The position numbers and the translations under genes were made by a program. From positions 1-38,739 of the IMG/VR virus record IMGVR_UViG_3300049855_000365: a DNA stretch of 38,739 nucleotides; one strand, 5' to 3'. The notes under the pieces are model-generated. The model was not told where the DNA came from. It saw nothing but the letters and a program-made list of their open reading frames with translations, and made no database searches. Below, in pieces: positions 25,588-32,309 of the stretch (position 1 is the first letter of the stretch; each line of letters begins with the position of its first letter). Source of the stretch: a virus.

Positions 25588-26370
25588 CGCAACAACATCA
25601 ACATACCAGTCGCACACGCCACGGCACACGCAGCGGACTGCCAAGCTGCGGTTTTGGATGGGTGCTGTGAGTACCGCTCCACACAATATTCCTCCCTTGA
25701 TTGCTGCAAGGACTTCATCGGTCTGTTCGATTGCCAACTTGATTCCGGGATTTGTGCTCGGATTAGTCAGATCAAATCTTTCTGCGTAGTCGTCACGGAT
25801 ATACTCAAGCGCATCCGTCGCCAGCTTGAGCCGGGAGCGGATTTGGTATGTGCGAGCTATTTTTGCGGCACACTCCAACTCCGCCACCCGTGCCAGCGCG
25901 GCTTGTAGCTGAGTGGCGGGGACGAGCCCCTCGGATTCGATAATCCGAGTGTCTGGTGGGGGTAGGCGAGTTCCCCACACGTATTCACCCATGTAGTTTT
26001 TATATCTCACCCAATGTGCTACAGGCTCAACCGCTACCCCGCTGATTGCATTCAGCTTGGCTTGCAACTTTTCATACGCATCTAGCAGCTCGCCCGGCGA
26101 CTCAAAGCCCGCATTCTTAACATCCCGATAATCTGCGCGGTGCATCTCTAGCTCAGAGGGTTGTCCGTCTGTGCGCTCGTAGGCAGCAAGTTTTGCTTGC
26201 AGGATTTCCTTCTCTTCCTGCAATCTTGTCGCCAGAACAGCAGCTGCGTGCGATCCGCGCTCAAGATCCGCAATTCTCTGATCTTTAGTTGGCGTTGTCG
26301 GCAACCTATTGCCCTGATCATCACAGTATTGTTGGCACCACTGCCAGTGCTCGCATTTACATTTGGTCAT
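25582..26370 (-). CDS. Phage hypothetical protein with coiled coil
   Basis: This 262-residue protein starts MTKCKCEHWQWCQQYCDDQG (four Cys plus His near the N-terminus, possibly metal-binding). A heptad-like region follows (DLERGSHAAAVLATRLQEEK and following, about residues 35-65), with further helices to about residue 210. The C-terminal 35 residues (from about GGILCGAVLTAPIQ) look unrelated to the rest and end inside the attC-like site, so they may come from read-through into inserted DNA. Function unknown. Confidence 0.65.
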   Translation of the reverse strand: MTKCKCEHWQWCQQYCDDQGNRLPTTPTKDQRIADLERGSHAAAVLATRLQEEKEILQAKLAAYERTDGQPSELEMHRADYRDVKNAGFESPGELLDAYEKLQAKLNAISGVAVEPVAHWVRYKNYMGEYVWGTRLPPPDTRIIESEGLVPATQLQAALARVAELECAAKIARTYQIRSRLKLATDALEYIRDDYAERFDLTNPSTNPGIKLAIEQTDEVLAAIKGGILCGAVLTAPIQNRSLAVRCVCRGVCDWYVDVVAL

Positions 26371-26534
26371 TTCAGTATCTCCGCATCAACAGCACGCTCT
26401 AGGCGTGCCAAGTTTTTCATGTAAGCGATGGCCGATTTGTCTTCGCTCGTTCCGCTGGCGACCAGCGCAGCGGCCTGCATGAACCGCATGTCGCCGATCA
26501 CCTTCTTGATTTCCTGCAGGTCTTGGTTTGTCAT
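26367..26534 (-). CDS. Small helical protein, unknown
   Basis: This 55-residue protein starts MTNQDLQEIKKVIGDMRFMQ. The ATG at 26534 overlaps the stop of the upstream gene (ATGA), and its own stop overlaps the next start in the same way, so it is a translationally coupled operon member. It is helical and has no recognised domain. Confidence 0.65.
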   Translation of the reverse strand: MTNQDLQEIKKVIGDMRFMQAAALVASGTSEDKSAIAYMKNLARLERAVDAEILK

Positions 26535-26968
26535 GGCGAGACCCGCTTGAATTCCACAACCCATACCCACGGGTTGGCGGCCCAGCTGCCGCGCCCGTTA
26601 ATTTCGTTCCAAAGGCTCATATAGGCGTCGACGGGGCCGCCTCCTGATCCGCAACCTTTGTCTGGGTAGTCTGCATTCCATAGGTAGTCAAGCGGGAATC
26701 TGGCTTGCTTGATACCTTCGGCTCTAGCATCTGCCTCGCTGATGTCGAATAGGCGCTCGACTCGCACGCTGACGACTTCCAGCAAGATGCGGCTTGCGCA
26801 GCGTGGCATGTGGATCGATGGCCTCCCAATAAGGCCGCCTTTGACTTTATCGGCGAGATAATAAAAATTCGATCCTGCCGGGATCATCCTAGGGGGAATG
26901 TGGTCAAACGCATGCGGAGCTGCCCAAGCCTCACGCACCCACAGCCGGTCGCCGGGCTGTCCGTATGG
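26531..26968 (-). repeat. Long direct repeat, copy 1
   Basis: This 438-base segment is collinear, without gaps as far as I can align it, with 28655-29092 (copy 2). It covers the 3' part of the two ASCH-like genes. The genes also match over their first 12 or so codons. Recombination between the copies would remove about 2.1 kb with five small genes. Confidence 0.85.
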
Positions 26969-27151
26969 GCATGCGTCTAGCGTGAATGGATGATCAAGCG
27001 CCCAAACTCCGGCTATGTTGCGTAGGCCGTGGACGTTTGCACCCTGAACGAATTCAGGCTGAATTTTCATTATCCGTCGGGTCTGCGTCTTCGTTCCGGC
27101 CATCAGGGCACGCACCATCGCGCCGGTGAATAAAATCGGGCGTTCTTTCAT
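26531..27151 (-). CDS. ASCH-like phage protein, copy 1
   Basis: This 206-residue protein starts MKERPILFTGAMVRALMAGT followed by KTQTRR, the usual opening of an ASCH/PUA-like phage family. Other motifs are PYGQPGDRLWVREAW and ADARAEGIKQARFPLDYLWN. ASCH domains are thought to bind RNA or modified nucleotides. A close paralogue lies at 28655-29278; the two are nearly identical except between about residues 29 and 60. The function of this family in phages is not settled. Confidence 0.8.
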   Translation of the reverse strand: MKERPILFTGAMVRALMAGTKTQTRRIMKIQPEFVQGANVHGLRNIAGVWALDHPFTLDACPYGQPGDRLWVREAWAAPHAFDHIPPRMIPAGSNFYYLADKVKGGLIGRPSIHMPRCASRILLEVVSVRVERLFDISEADARAEGIKQARFPLDYLWNADYPDKGCGSGGGPVDAYMSLWNEINGRGSWAANPWVWVVEFKRVSP

Positions 27152-27552
27152 GCTGCAATCCTCTCTTCCATCAATGCGTCAATTTCAATCTTGATCTGCT
27201 CGTCGGTGACGGCCTTTTTAAGTTTCTTGGTCGTCTTGGTGATTAGTAAGTCCTCTGCGTTTTGCAGCTCGCGCATGCACAAATCCAAATCCTTCTGACT
27301 GATTAGCACGCCATTGGCGAGGCGCATCTGTACGCGCAGCATTGAGGGGGTTTCGAGGGTGGGGAATAGGCGCTGGATCAGGCCGACAAATCCGGCGATG
27401 CAGTAGTCGCTGCGCACCCATTCATCCGAATCATTCAGCCTTGTTACGGCGTAGCCTCGGATGGCTTCGCTGTATCCGCTGCGCATTTTTGTGAAGCATT
27501 CGCGGATCGGGGCGAGCCATACTTTTGCTTGGCGGCGGGTGACGCGTTTCAT
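27148..27552 (-). CDS. Conserved phage protein, unknown
   Basis: This 134-residue protein starts MKRVTRRQAKVWLAPIRECF at ATG 27552, overlapping the HTH gene's stop; the frame open to 27858 is overlap of other genes. The helical C-terminal half contains MRLANGVLISQKDLDLCMRE and a Lys-rich end. No known domain recognised. Confidence 0.75.
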   Translation of the reverse strand: MKRVTRRQAKVWLAPIRECFTKMRSGYSEAIRGYAVTRLNDSDEWVRSDYCIAGFVGLIQRLFPTLETPSMLRVQMRLANGVLISQKDLDLCMRELQNAEDLLITKTTKKLKKAVTDEQIKIEIDALMEERIAA

Positions 27553-27797
27553 GCGGGCACCCCTGCGCGGGGCTTCTTTGCGCCGGTGTTTGGTGGCGGC
27601 AGCATGTCGGACACGGGGCGGCTCTCGGCGAACTCTTCCAGCTCGCGCACCAGGTAGCCGACACGGCCTCCGCTGATTTTGCGGGGTGGGGTCAGCTCTT
27701 TGTCGCGGACGAGCTTTTGCACGGTGGAGATGCTGACCCCCAGCATGTCGGCGGCGTTTTCGAGGCTGACGTAAAGTGGCTTGATGGCGATGTTCAT
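27549..27797 (-). CDS. Helix-turn-helix protein, AlpA/excisionase-like
   Basis: This 82-residue protein has a MerR-type winged HTH: YVSLENAADMLGVSISTVQK, then LVRDKELTPPRKISGGRVG and YLVRELEEFAESRP. Proteins of this size are excisionases or small regulators such as AlpA. In this leftward operon it could act as directionality factor for int or as a local regulator. It overlaps both neighbours as ATGA. Confidence 0.85.
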   Translation of the reverse strand: MNIAIKPLYVSLENAADMLGVSISTVQKLVRDKELTPPRKISGGRVGYLVRELEEFAESRPVSDMLPPPNTGAKKPRAGVPA

Positions 27798-27982
27798 GAT
27801 GATGCCTTTGCGGACTTTGCAGATTTGGTGATGAGTGCCAGGCGGCGTTCACGCGCACAGTCGGCGCAGATGACGCGGGATGTCAGGATTCGGCCGTGTG
27901 CATCGTGCGTTTTGATGACCTGATAATCACCGACGAAGCGGTGATTGCCGGATTTGCAGTAGTTCGACGCGGGGGTGCTCAT
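27794..27982 (-). CDS. Small CxxC zinc-knuckle-like protein
   Basis: This 62-residue protein starts at MSTPASNYCKSGNHRFVGDY. Cys and His residues (YCKSGNH and ICADCARER) could hold one zinc ion. The start is set by an ATGA overlap with the HslV-like gene. Function unknown. Confidence 0.7.
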   Translation of the reverse strand: MSTPASNYCKSGNHRFVGDYQVIKTHDAHGRILTSRVICADCARERRLALITKSAKSAKASS

Positions 27983-28413
27983 GCTGCGCTCCGAGAGAGT
28001 TGGATTGTTTTGATCCGGCCACCGCAGGTGGTGACCAGTTTGCAGGCTGTCCGGCAGGCTTGGGCGGGGCTGGCGCCGTGGTGCATTGCGCCGAGCGCGG
28101 CCAGCGCACCGGCACCCCATGCGTGCAGCTTGTTGTAGATGGGTGTGGCATCCGGGCCGCCGGCGTATTCAGAGACGCTGCGGCCATCGATAACGATCAG
28201 CGTGGCCAAACCCGCCCAGCCCGGCTGGAATGCGCTGTGATCTGCGCCGGCGCGGTGCCAGGCCATCATGGCGTTGGCGATGTCGTCGCGGCCGGTATAA
28301 CTATAGATCCGGCCGTCTGCCTTGATCAGTTTGACGGCGCGCAGGCGCATTTCGCCCTGGGTGCTTTGGCAATCGGCCGCGATGCTGTGGCCGTTATAGG
28401 CGATGACGGTCAT
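27979..28413 (-). CDS. HslV/proteasome beta-like phage protein
   Basis: This 144-residue protein begins MTVIAYNGHSIAADCQSTQG, which resembles Ntn-hydrolase beta subunits: removal of Met would expose the threonine nucleophile, followed by the AADCQ motif. The LATLIVIDGRSVSEYAGG and AWGAGALAALGAMHHGASPA segments fit the fold. Phage-encoded HslV-like proteins are known, but their substrates are not. No HslU-like ATPase is seen in the window. Confidence 0.78.
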   Translation of the reverse strand: MTVIAYNGHSIAADCQSTQGEMRLRAVKLIKADGRIYSYTGRDDIANAMMAWHRAGADHSAFQPGWAGLATLIVIDGRSVSEYAGGPDATPIYNKLHAWGAGALAALGAMHHGASPAQACRTACKLVTTCGGRIKTIQLSRSAA

Positions 28414-28415
28414 GC

Positions 28416-28658
28416 TTAGCCTCCCGCACGCTTGATTGCTGAATCAAGCAGGTCATACTCCATGTCAAAGTCCTTGCTTCTGCTCGCTGCTCCGGCCATT
28501 GTTAAGCGGGCGCGTTTAAGCGCGTCCAGCAAGGGTTCTGTCGCAGCCGCCCGGCCTGCTTCATAAATCGCACGCGCTAGCCCCATCTGTTGGGCGGTGG
28601 GAATGGCGTGTGAGAACCCGTGCTCATCCAGAAGCTGGCGGTAGAGTTGCGGGGTCAT
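28416..28658 (-). CDS. Small helical protein, unknown
   Basis: This 80-residue protein starts MTPQLYRQLLDEHGFSHAIP. Helical, with QQMGLARAIYEAGRAAATEP and DMEYDLLDSAIKRAGG segments. It overlaps the ASCH-like paralogue's stop as ATGA. Similar small proteins are common in phage early operons; function unknown. Confidence 0.7.
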   Translation of the reverse strand: MTPQLYRQLLDEHGFSHAIPTAQQMGLARAIYEAGRAAATEPLLDALKRARLTMAGAASRSKDFDMEYDLLDSAIKRAGG

Positions 28659-29092
28659 GGCGTCACACGCTTGAACTCAATCACCCATACCCACGGGTTG
28701 GCGGTCCAGCTGCCGGTCCCGTTAATTTCGTTCCAAAGGCTCTTGTAGGCGTTGACGGGGCCGCCTCCTGATCCACACCCCCTATCCGGGTAGTCTGCAT
28801 TCCATAGGTAGTCAAGCGGGAATCTGGCTTGCTTGATACCTTCGGCTCTAGCATCTGCCTCGCTGATGTCGTTCAGGCGCTCGACTCGCACACTGAAGAT
28901 TTCAAGCAGGATGCGGCTGGCGCAGCGTGGCATATGGATCGACGGCCGACCAATAAGCCCGCCCTTGCCTTCGTCGGCGAGATAATGAAAATTCGACTCT
29001 GCCGGGATCATTCGAGGCGGGATGTGATCAAACGTATGCGGAGCTGCCCAAGCCTCACGCACCCACAGCCGGTCTCCGGGCTGTCCGTATGG
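28655..29092 (-). repeat. Long direct repeat, copy 2
   Basis: Pairs with 26531-26968 in the same orientation; see copy 1. This copy ends next to the DGR reverse transcriptase gene. Confidence 0.85.
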
Positions 29093-29278
29093 ACAAGGCA
29101 GCCAGTGATCTTCTGGCCCTGATCCATCGTTGAACATCCACGGCCAGTCTGTTCCGTCTTCGCGCTGCTCGATTTGCTGGTGCGGCTTCATTTTTACTAC
29201 GCGGCGTGTCTGCATTTTCGTGCCTGCCAGCAATGCGCGGACCATCGGCCCGCTAAATAGAATGGGGCGTTCTTTCAT
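28655..29278 (-). CDS. ASCH-like phage protein, copy 2
   Basis: This 207-residue paralogue of the 26531-27151 product starts at ATG 29278, just after GGAGAGC and overlapping the reverse transcriptase stop as ATGA. It shares the MKERPILF start, MVRALLAGTKMQTRR and the entire C-terminal two thirds, but residues 29-60 differ (QQIEQREDGTDWPWMFNDG). Retention of both copies suggests different specificity in that variable segment, or a recent duplication. Confidence 0.8.
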   Translation of the reverse strand: MKERPILFSGPMVRALLAGTKMQTRRVVKMKPHQQIEQREDGTDWPWMFNDGSGPEDHWLPCPYGQPGDRLWVREAWAAPHTFDHIPPRMIPAESNFHYLADEGKGGLIGRPSIHMPRCASRILLEIFSVRVERLNDISEADARAEGIKQARFPLDYLWNADYPDRGCGSGGGPVNAYKSLWNEINGTGSWTANPWVWVIEFKRVTP

Positions 29279-30405
29279 GCTGCTCTCCGATATGTCTTGG
29301 TAATACTCTGATTGATCCACTGCCCGCGCTTCCGCAGTGCATTGGCGATCTGGGTGCGAACGTGGTGGCTGTGGGTGGCTTGGCGCATGAGGCCGAAATA
29401 GCTGTTGCCGGTTTCGAGAAGTTGATCGGCCGGCACGGTGGCGATGCGCTGGAGGGCGCTGGTGACCGTGCGGCGGCGGGTGGTGCGGTGCCAGGGGCGG
29501 ATCACCTGGCCGACGAAATCAATACCGCGATCAATGGGCTGCAGGATGGTCTTGCCATCATTCAGGCGGGCATGCAGCACGCGCGGCAGGAATTCGCGGA
29601 TGTTGGCGTGCGCGGCGTTCAGCCATTGGGCGGATTCGTGCAGTAGCACGAAGTCATCCACGTAGCGGATGTAGTGCCGGGCGCGCAGCTGGTGCTTGGC
29701 GTACTGGTCCAGTACGTCCAGATAGACGTTTGCGAAGAACTGTGACGACAGGTTGCCGATAGGCAGGCCGAGGTGTGCGGGCTGGTTGGTGAGGCGCTTG
29801 TGCGCAGGCACCAGGGCGAGCTTGGCCGGGTCGCCGCGCAGCTCGAAGTCCTGACGCGGATCGTGCCAGAGGATCTGGCGGGCAAGCGCGAGCCATGGCG
29901 CTTCGGTGATGCGGCTGGCCAGCAGCGCATCGAGCACGGTCTTGTCGATGCTGACGAAGAAGTTGGCCAGATCCAGCTTGAGGTAATAGCCAGGCAGGCT
30001 CCAGTTCTGTGTGAGGCTGCGCACCTTGGCGTCCAGCCGCTGGGCGGCGTAGAGCGTGCCACGGCCCGGAATGCAGGCGCAGCTATCTGCAATGAAGCTG
30101 GCGTGAATGCGCGGGGCGATGTGGTTGTACAGCAGGTGATGCACGATGCGGTCACGGAAGTCTGCCGCCCATACTTCGCGGGCCTTCGGGCGCGTGACGA
30201 CAAAGCAGACGGATCGGAGGGGCTGGTAGGTGCCGCCGATCAGGTCTTCGTGCAGGGCGATTAGGTTGTGCTCCAGACTCTCTTCGAATGCCAGCGCGCT
30301 GGCGCTGTTGCGCTTGGCGCGGCGGCAGTCGAAGTAGGCCTGAACGAGCGCTTCAAAAGAAAAGGCATGGCCCGCGCAAGCGGGGTCTTGATCTGCGGAC
30401 GGCAC
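29275..30405 (-). CDS. DGR reverse transcriptase
   Basis: This protein of about 376 residues copies the TR RNA into error-prone cDNA. Visible motifs are LKLDLANFFVSID (motif 3, catalytic Asp near residue 145), GLPIGNLSSQFFANVYL (motif 4, the DGR and group-II-like IGN-SSQ signature, near 213-229) and YIRYVDDFVLL (YVDD box near 248). A C-terminal thumb follows. The frame is open to 30975, but upstream parts overlap TR and avd. GTG 30405 is chosen because GAAGG lies eight bases before it; GTG 30411 is the alternative. Confidence 0.93.
   Translation of the reverse strand: MPSADQDPACAGHAFSFEALVQAYFDCRRAKRNSASALAFEESLEHNLIALHEDLIGGTYQPLRSVCFVVTRPKAREVWAADFRDRIVHHLLYNHIAPRIHASFIADSCACIPGRGTLYAAQRLDAKVRSLTQNWSLPGYYLKLDLANFFVSIDKTVLDALLASRITEAPWLALARQILWHDPRQDFELRGDPAKLALVPAHKRLTNQPAHLGLPIGNLSSQFFANVYLDVLDQYAKHQLRARHYIRYVDDFVLLHESAQWLNAAHANIREFLPRVLHARLNDGKTILQPIDRGIDFVGQVIRPWHRTTRRRTVTSALQRIATVPADQLLETGNSYFGLMRQATHSHHVRTQIANALRKRGQWINQSITKTYRRAA
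30371..30384 (-). other. Hairpin just after TR, inside RT gene start
   Basis: CCCGC pairs with GCGGG around four bases, a few bases past the end of the TR. It may stall reverse transcription or position the RNA for priming; this is inference. Confidence 0.5.
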
Positions 30406-30493
30406 GAACACGGCCTTCGTAATCCTTGTTGTTGTTGTTCTGGTTGCCATTGGCGAAGTTCTGGTTCCAGGCGTTGTTGGCCGAGTTCTGCGT
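30391..30493 (-). repeat. DGR template repeat (TR)
   Basis: This 103-base segment on the minus strand would translate as TQNSANNAWNQNFANGNQ followed by NNNNKDYEGRVRAVRR if read in the frame of the targets. It has ten AAC codons and one AAT in the 5' two thirds, and an invariant 3' end (GTGTTCGTGCCGTCCGCAGA) that acts like an initiation-of-mutagenic-homing element. It lies between avd and the reverse transcriptase, the standard position. Matching VRs are at 31082-31184 and 31643-31745. Confidence 0.95.
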
Positions 30494-30643
30494 TGTGTCG
30501 TGCTATCTACGTCGCCGCGCCGATTACTCAGTGCGGAAACTGCGCCAGACCATTCCTGCGAGCAGGCGGTATCTGTGATGCGCATGGCGGTGACGGCGGT
30601 GTGGCCCGTCAGCGGCTCGACCAGATTAAGAATCGCGCGGGCC

Positions 30644-31015
30644 TCAGCGCCGTGACGCTGAGGCAGCAGGCGAGTTTGCGGAGTGCTTGCGCCACCCATT
30701 TGCTTGCTTGCCGATCTGGTCTGTGAGCTGTATTGCGCCTGCGTATTGGCCGGCGCTGATGCAGCGCAGGTCTTTGCAGAGCCGCAATAGCAGCTCAACG
30801 ACTTGCACACGTTCCAATAGCTCATCAATGTGCGGCCTCTTGTCCGTCGCGCAATTGGCGCGAAAGATGAAGACGACAAGATCGATGCACTCATCATGGA
30901 TTCGCTTGCCGAGCGAATTTTTGTATTCGCGCGGCAGGTTTTTGATGAGTCCAGATGTGTTGGTGAGCAAGTCATAGGTCAGCTTGTAAATCGGTAATTG
31001 GGTGTGTAGGGCCAT
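30644..31015 (-). CDS. avd: Avd-like DGR accessory protein
   Basis: This 123-residue protein is strongly helical: HTQLPIYKLTYDLLTNTSGL, LPREYKNSLGKRIHDECIDL, LLERVQVVELLLRLCKDLRC and a fourth helix AGQYAGAIQLTDQIGKQANG. This is the four-helix-bundle pattern of Avd (and of 23S rRNA intervening-sequence proteins). Avd binds the reverse transcriptase and TR RNA. The start has no clear ribosome site, only a T-rich run from the upstream hairpin, so expression may be low or use a different start. The Lys/Arg-rich tail fits RNA binding. Confidence 0.9.
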   Translation of the reverse strand: MALHTQLPIYKLTYDLLTNTSGLIKNLPREYKNSLGKRIHDECIDLVVFIFRANCATDKRPHIDELLERVQVVELLLRLCKDLRCISAGQYAGAIQLTDQIGKQANGWRKHSANSPAASASRR

Positions 31016-31034
31016 GCTAAAAAAATCGCCGCGA

Positions 31035-31053
31035 AGCCGCGCTGCACGCGGCT
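31035..31053 (-). other. Hairpin downstream of VR1
   Basis: AGCCGCG pairs with CGCGGCT around CTGCA, about 30 bases past the VR1 end. The position and GC-rich stem match the hairpin/cruciform that aids target recognition in the Bordetella phage BPP-1 DGR. A second hairpin with similar flanks follows VR2. A T-run on the minus strand (CGATTTTTTT) follows, so it may also act as a weak terminator. Confidence 0.75.
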
Positions 31054-31067
31054 GAATTGTTGAATGA

Positions 31068-31571
31068 CTAAATAGCTAATAATCTGCGGACGGCACGAAC
31101 ACGGCCTTCGTAATCCTTGGTGACGTTGAACTGGTGGCCATTGCTGAAGACCTGGTACCAGGCGGTGTCGGCCGAGACCTGCGTGCTGGTCCAGTACCAG
31201 CCATCCTCAAACAGCTCGGGCACGGCGCACCACAGGGCACGCAGCTCGCGGCGACTGGGCAGGAAGTAGTCCTCGTGGCCTTCGATGCTCAGGCCGGCGC
31301 AGAACTCGGCGGCAGGGTGATCGGATGCGGAAGCGACCAGGGCCTCGGTATTGGCGGCGCCGTCGTATGCGCACTGGGCGCCGGGCTCTTGCTTTTCTTG
31401 AGCGCCCCATGCGAGCTTGGCGCCCGTGGAATATGCCGGCGATACGATCAGGTAGTAATCCGGCGCGCCATTGATGCCGCGAATCAGCGCGCCGAGCGTG
31501 CCGCCCTGGCCTTGCCAGGCTTCGCCCAGCTTGGGCGCGATGAGTAGGTCTTGCTTTGCTTTTGTTGCCAT
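31068..31571 (-). CDS. DGR target protein 1 (DUF1566/C-lectin-like)
   Basis: This 167-residue protein has a DUF1566-like domain. The motif YFLPSRRELRALWCAVPELF precedes the variable C-terminal region (EDGWYWTSTQVSADTAWYQV and onwards to RVRAVRRLLAI). The last 37 residues lie in VR1. N-terminal residues 1-60 are weakly similar to target 2 (GGTLGALIRGINGAPDYYLI). No signal peptide or transmembrane segment is seen. AGGGGG precedes the ATG. It probably displays the variable surface on a C-type lectin scaffold. Confidence 0.93.
   Translation of the reverse strand: MATKAKQDLLIAPKLGEAWQGQGGTLGALIRGINGAPDYYLIVSPAYSTGAKLAWGAQEKQEPGAQCAYDGAANTEALVASASDHPAAEFCAGLSIEGHEDYFLPSRRELRALWCAVPELFEDGWYWTSTQVSADTAWYQVFSNGHQFNVTKDYEGRVRAVRRLLAI
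31082..31184 (-). repeat. DGR variable region 1 (VR1)
   Basis: Aligned with the TR it has 13 differences at template adenines. The encoded residues at TR Asn codons become Val, Asp, Thr, Tyr, Val, His, Phe, Val and Thr. Two further differences are not at adenines: TR Ala codon GCC becomes Ser AGC. The 3' end is identical to the TR. Confidence 0.95.
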
Positions 31572-31594
31572 GACAACCCCCTGAAAAAATCGTG

Positions 31595-31614
31595 AAGCTG
31601 CGCGAGCGCAGCTT
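31595..31614 (-). other. Hairpin downstream of VR2
   Basis: AAGCTGCG pairs with CGCAGCTT around CGAG: an 8-bp stem with a four-base loop, the same size as the BPP-1 DGR hairpin. TTCAACAATTCA upstream and CGATTTTTT downstream (minus strand) are shared with the VR1 hairpin. The conserved flanks with different stem sequences argue for a structural role. Confidence 0.8.
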
Positions 31615-31625
31615 GAATTGTTGAA

Positions 31626-32279
31626 TTACTGAATGACTGACAATCTGCGGACGGCACGAACACGGCCTACGTAACCCTTGTCGTTGTAGTTCTGGGTGCC
31701 ACTGCTGAAGTCCTGGTCCCAGGCGTTGTTGGCCGAGTACTGCGTGCTGGACCAGTACCAGGCGTCCTCAAAGGCTTCCGCGCCGCCGGTGGCGAACGCA
31801 GGCGCGGTGGTTTGTGCCGGAAGCTCGGGGGTGTAGGGCCGCGTGGGCTCAATGGCGCTGAGGTTGATGCCGCTGCGCGCCCTGATCGTGTTGGTCTCGG
31901 CGGTGGGTTTCAGGTTGCGATAGATGACTTCCAGCTCGTCCTGCGCAGGGATGTACCAGTCTGCGCGGCCGGCGATGACCAGGGATTTCACCTGTTTGGC
32001 AATCGGGCTGCCGGCTGCGGCCATGGCATCGGTATTGGCGGCGCCATCGTCATAGCTGGTGGCGCTGATGCTTTCGTATTTACCCCACTCGCCAGTGGTT
32101 TCTCCCTCCGCTTTGGGGGCGACGATCAGGGCGACGATCTGGCCGGCACTGCGGATCAGGCCGGCGAAGAATCCGCCGTCCAGCGGTTCGCCGATGGCGG
32201 GTAGGTTGGTGATGGGGGTGGCGGCTGCTTTGCCGGAATCGGCGAAGGGGTGTGCGGATGCAGGGGCGGGTGCGTTCAT
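31626..32279 (-). CDS. DGR target protein 2 (DUF1566/C-lectin-like)
   Basis: This 217-residue protein has an Ala/Pro-rich N-terminus, a segment GGFFAGLIRSAGQIVALIVA similar to target 1, and a DUF1566 core with DDGAANTDAMAAAGS and DWYIPAQDELEVIYRNLKP. It ends in the VR2 region (WYWSSTQYSANNAWDQDFSS). CTGGAG precedes the ATG. No signal peptide or membrane segment is seen. It is encoded first of the DGR block. Confidence 0.93.
   Translation of the reverse strand: MNAPAPASAHPFADSGKAAATPITNLPAIGEPLDGGFFAGLIRSAGQIVALIVAPKAEGETTGEWGKYESISATSYDDGAANTDAMAAAGSPIAKQVKSLVIAGRADWYIPAQDELEVIYRNLKPTAETNTIRARSGINLSAIEPTRPYTPELPAQTTAPAFATGGAEAFEDAWYWSSTQYSANNAWDQDFSSGTQNYNDKGYVGRVRAVRRLSVIQ
31643..31745 (-). 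repeat. DGR variable region 2 (VR2)
   Basis: Aligned with the TR it has nine differences at template adenines, including Asn to Tyr, Asp, Ser and Thr changes, Asp to Gly and Glu to Val. The same two non-adenine differences as in VR1 (TR Ala GCC versus Ser AGC) are present. Outside these bases it matches the TR. Confidence 0.95.
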
Positions 32280-32309
32280 TTGTGTGCTCCAGTTTCGTTG
32301 TGAAGAAAA

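Noticed and set aside
30406-30975. Long N-terminal extension of the reverse transcriptase frame
   Set aside because: It overlaps the TR and most of avd in another frame, its sequence is low-complexity and Thr/Arg/Ser-rich, and no family-like residues appear before the GTG at 30405.
31134-31547. Plus-strand frames opposite DGR target genes
   Set aside because: They run antisense through the VRs and the target genes, which have strong evidence on the minus strand.
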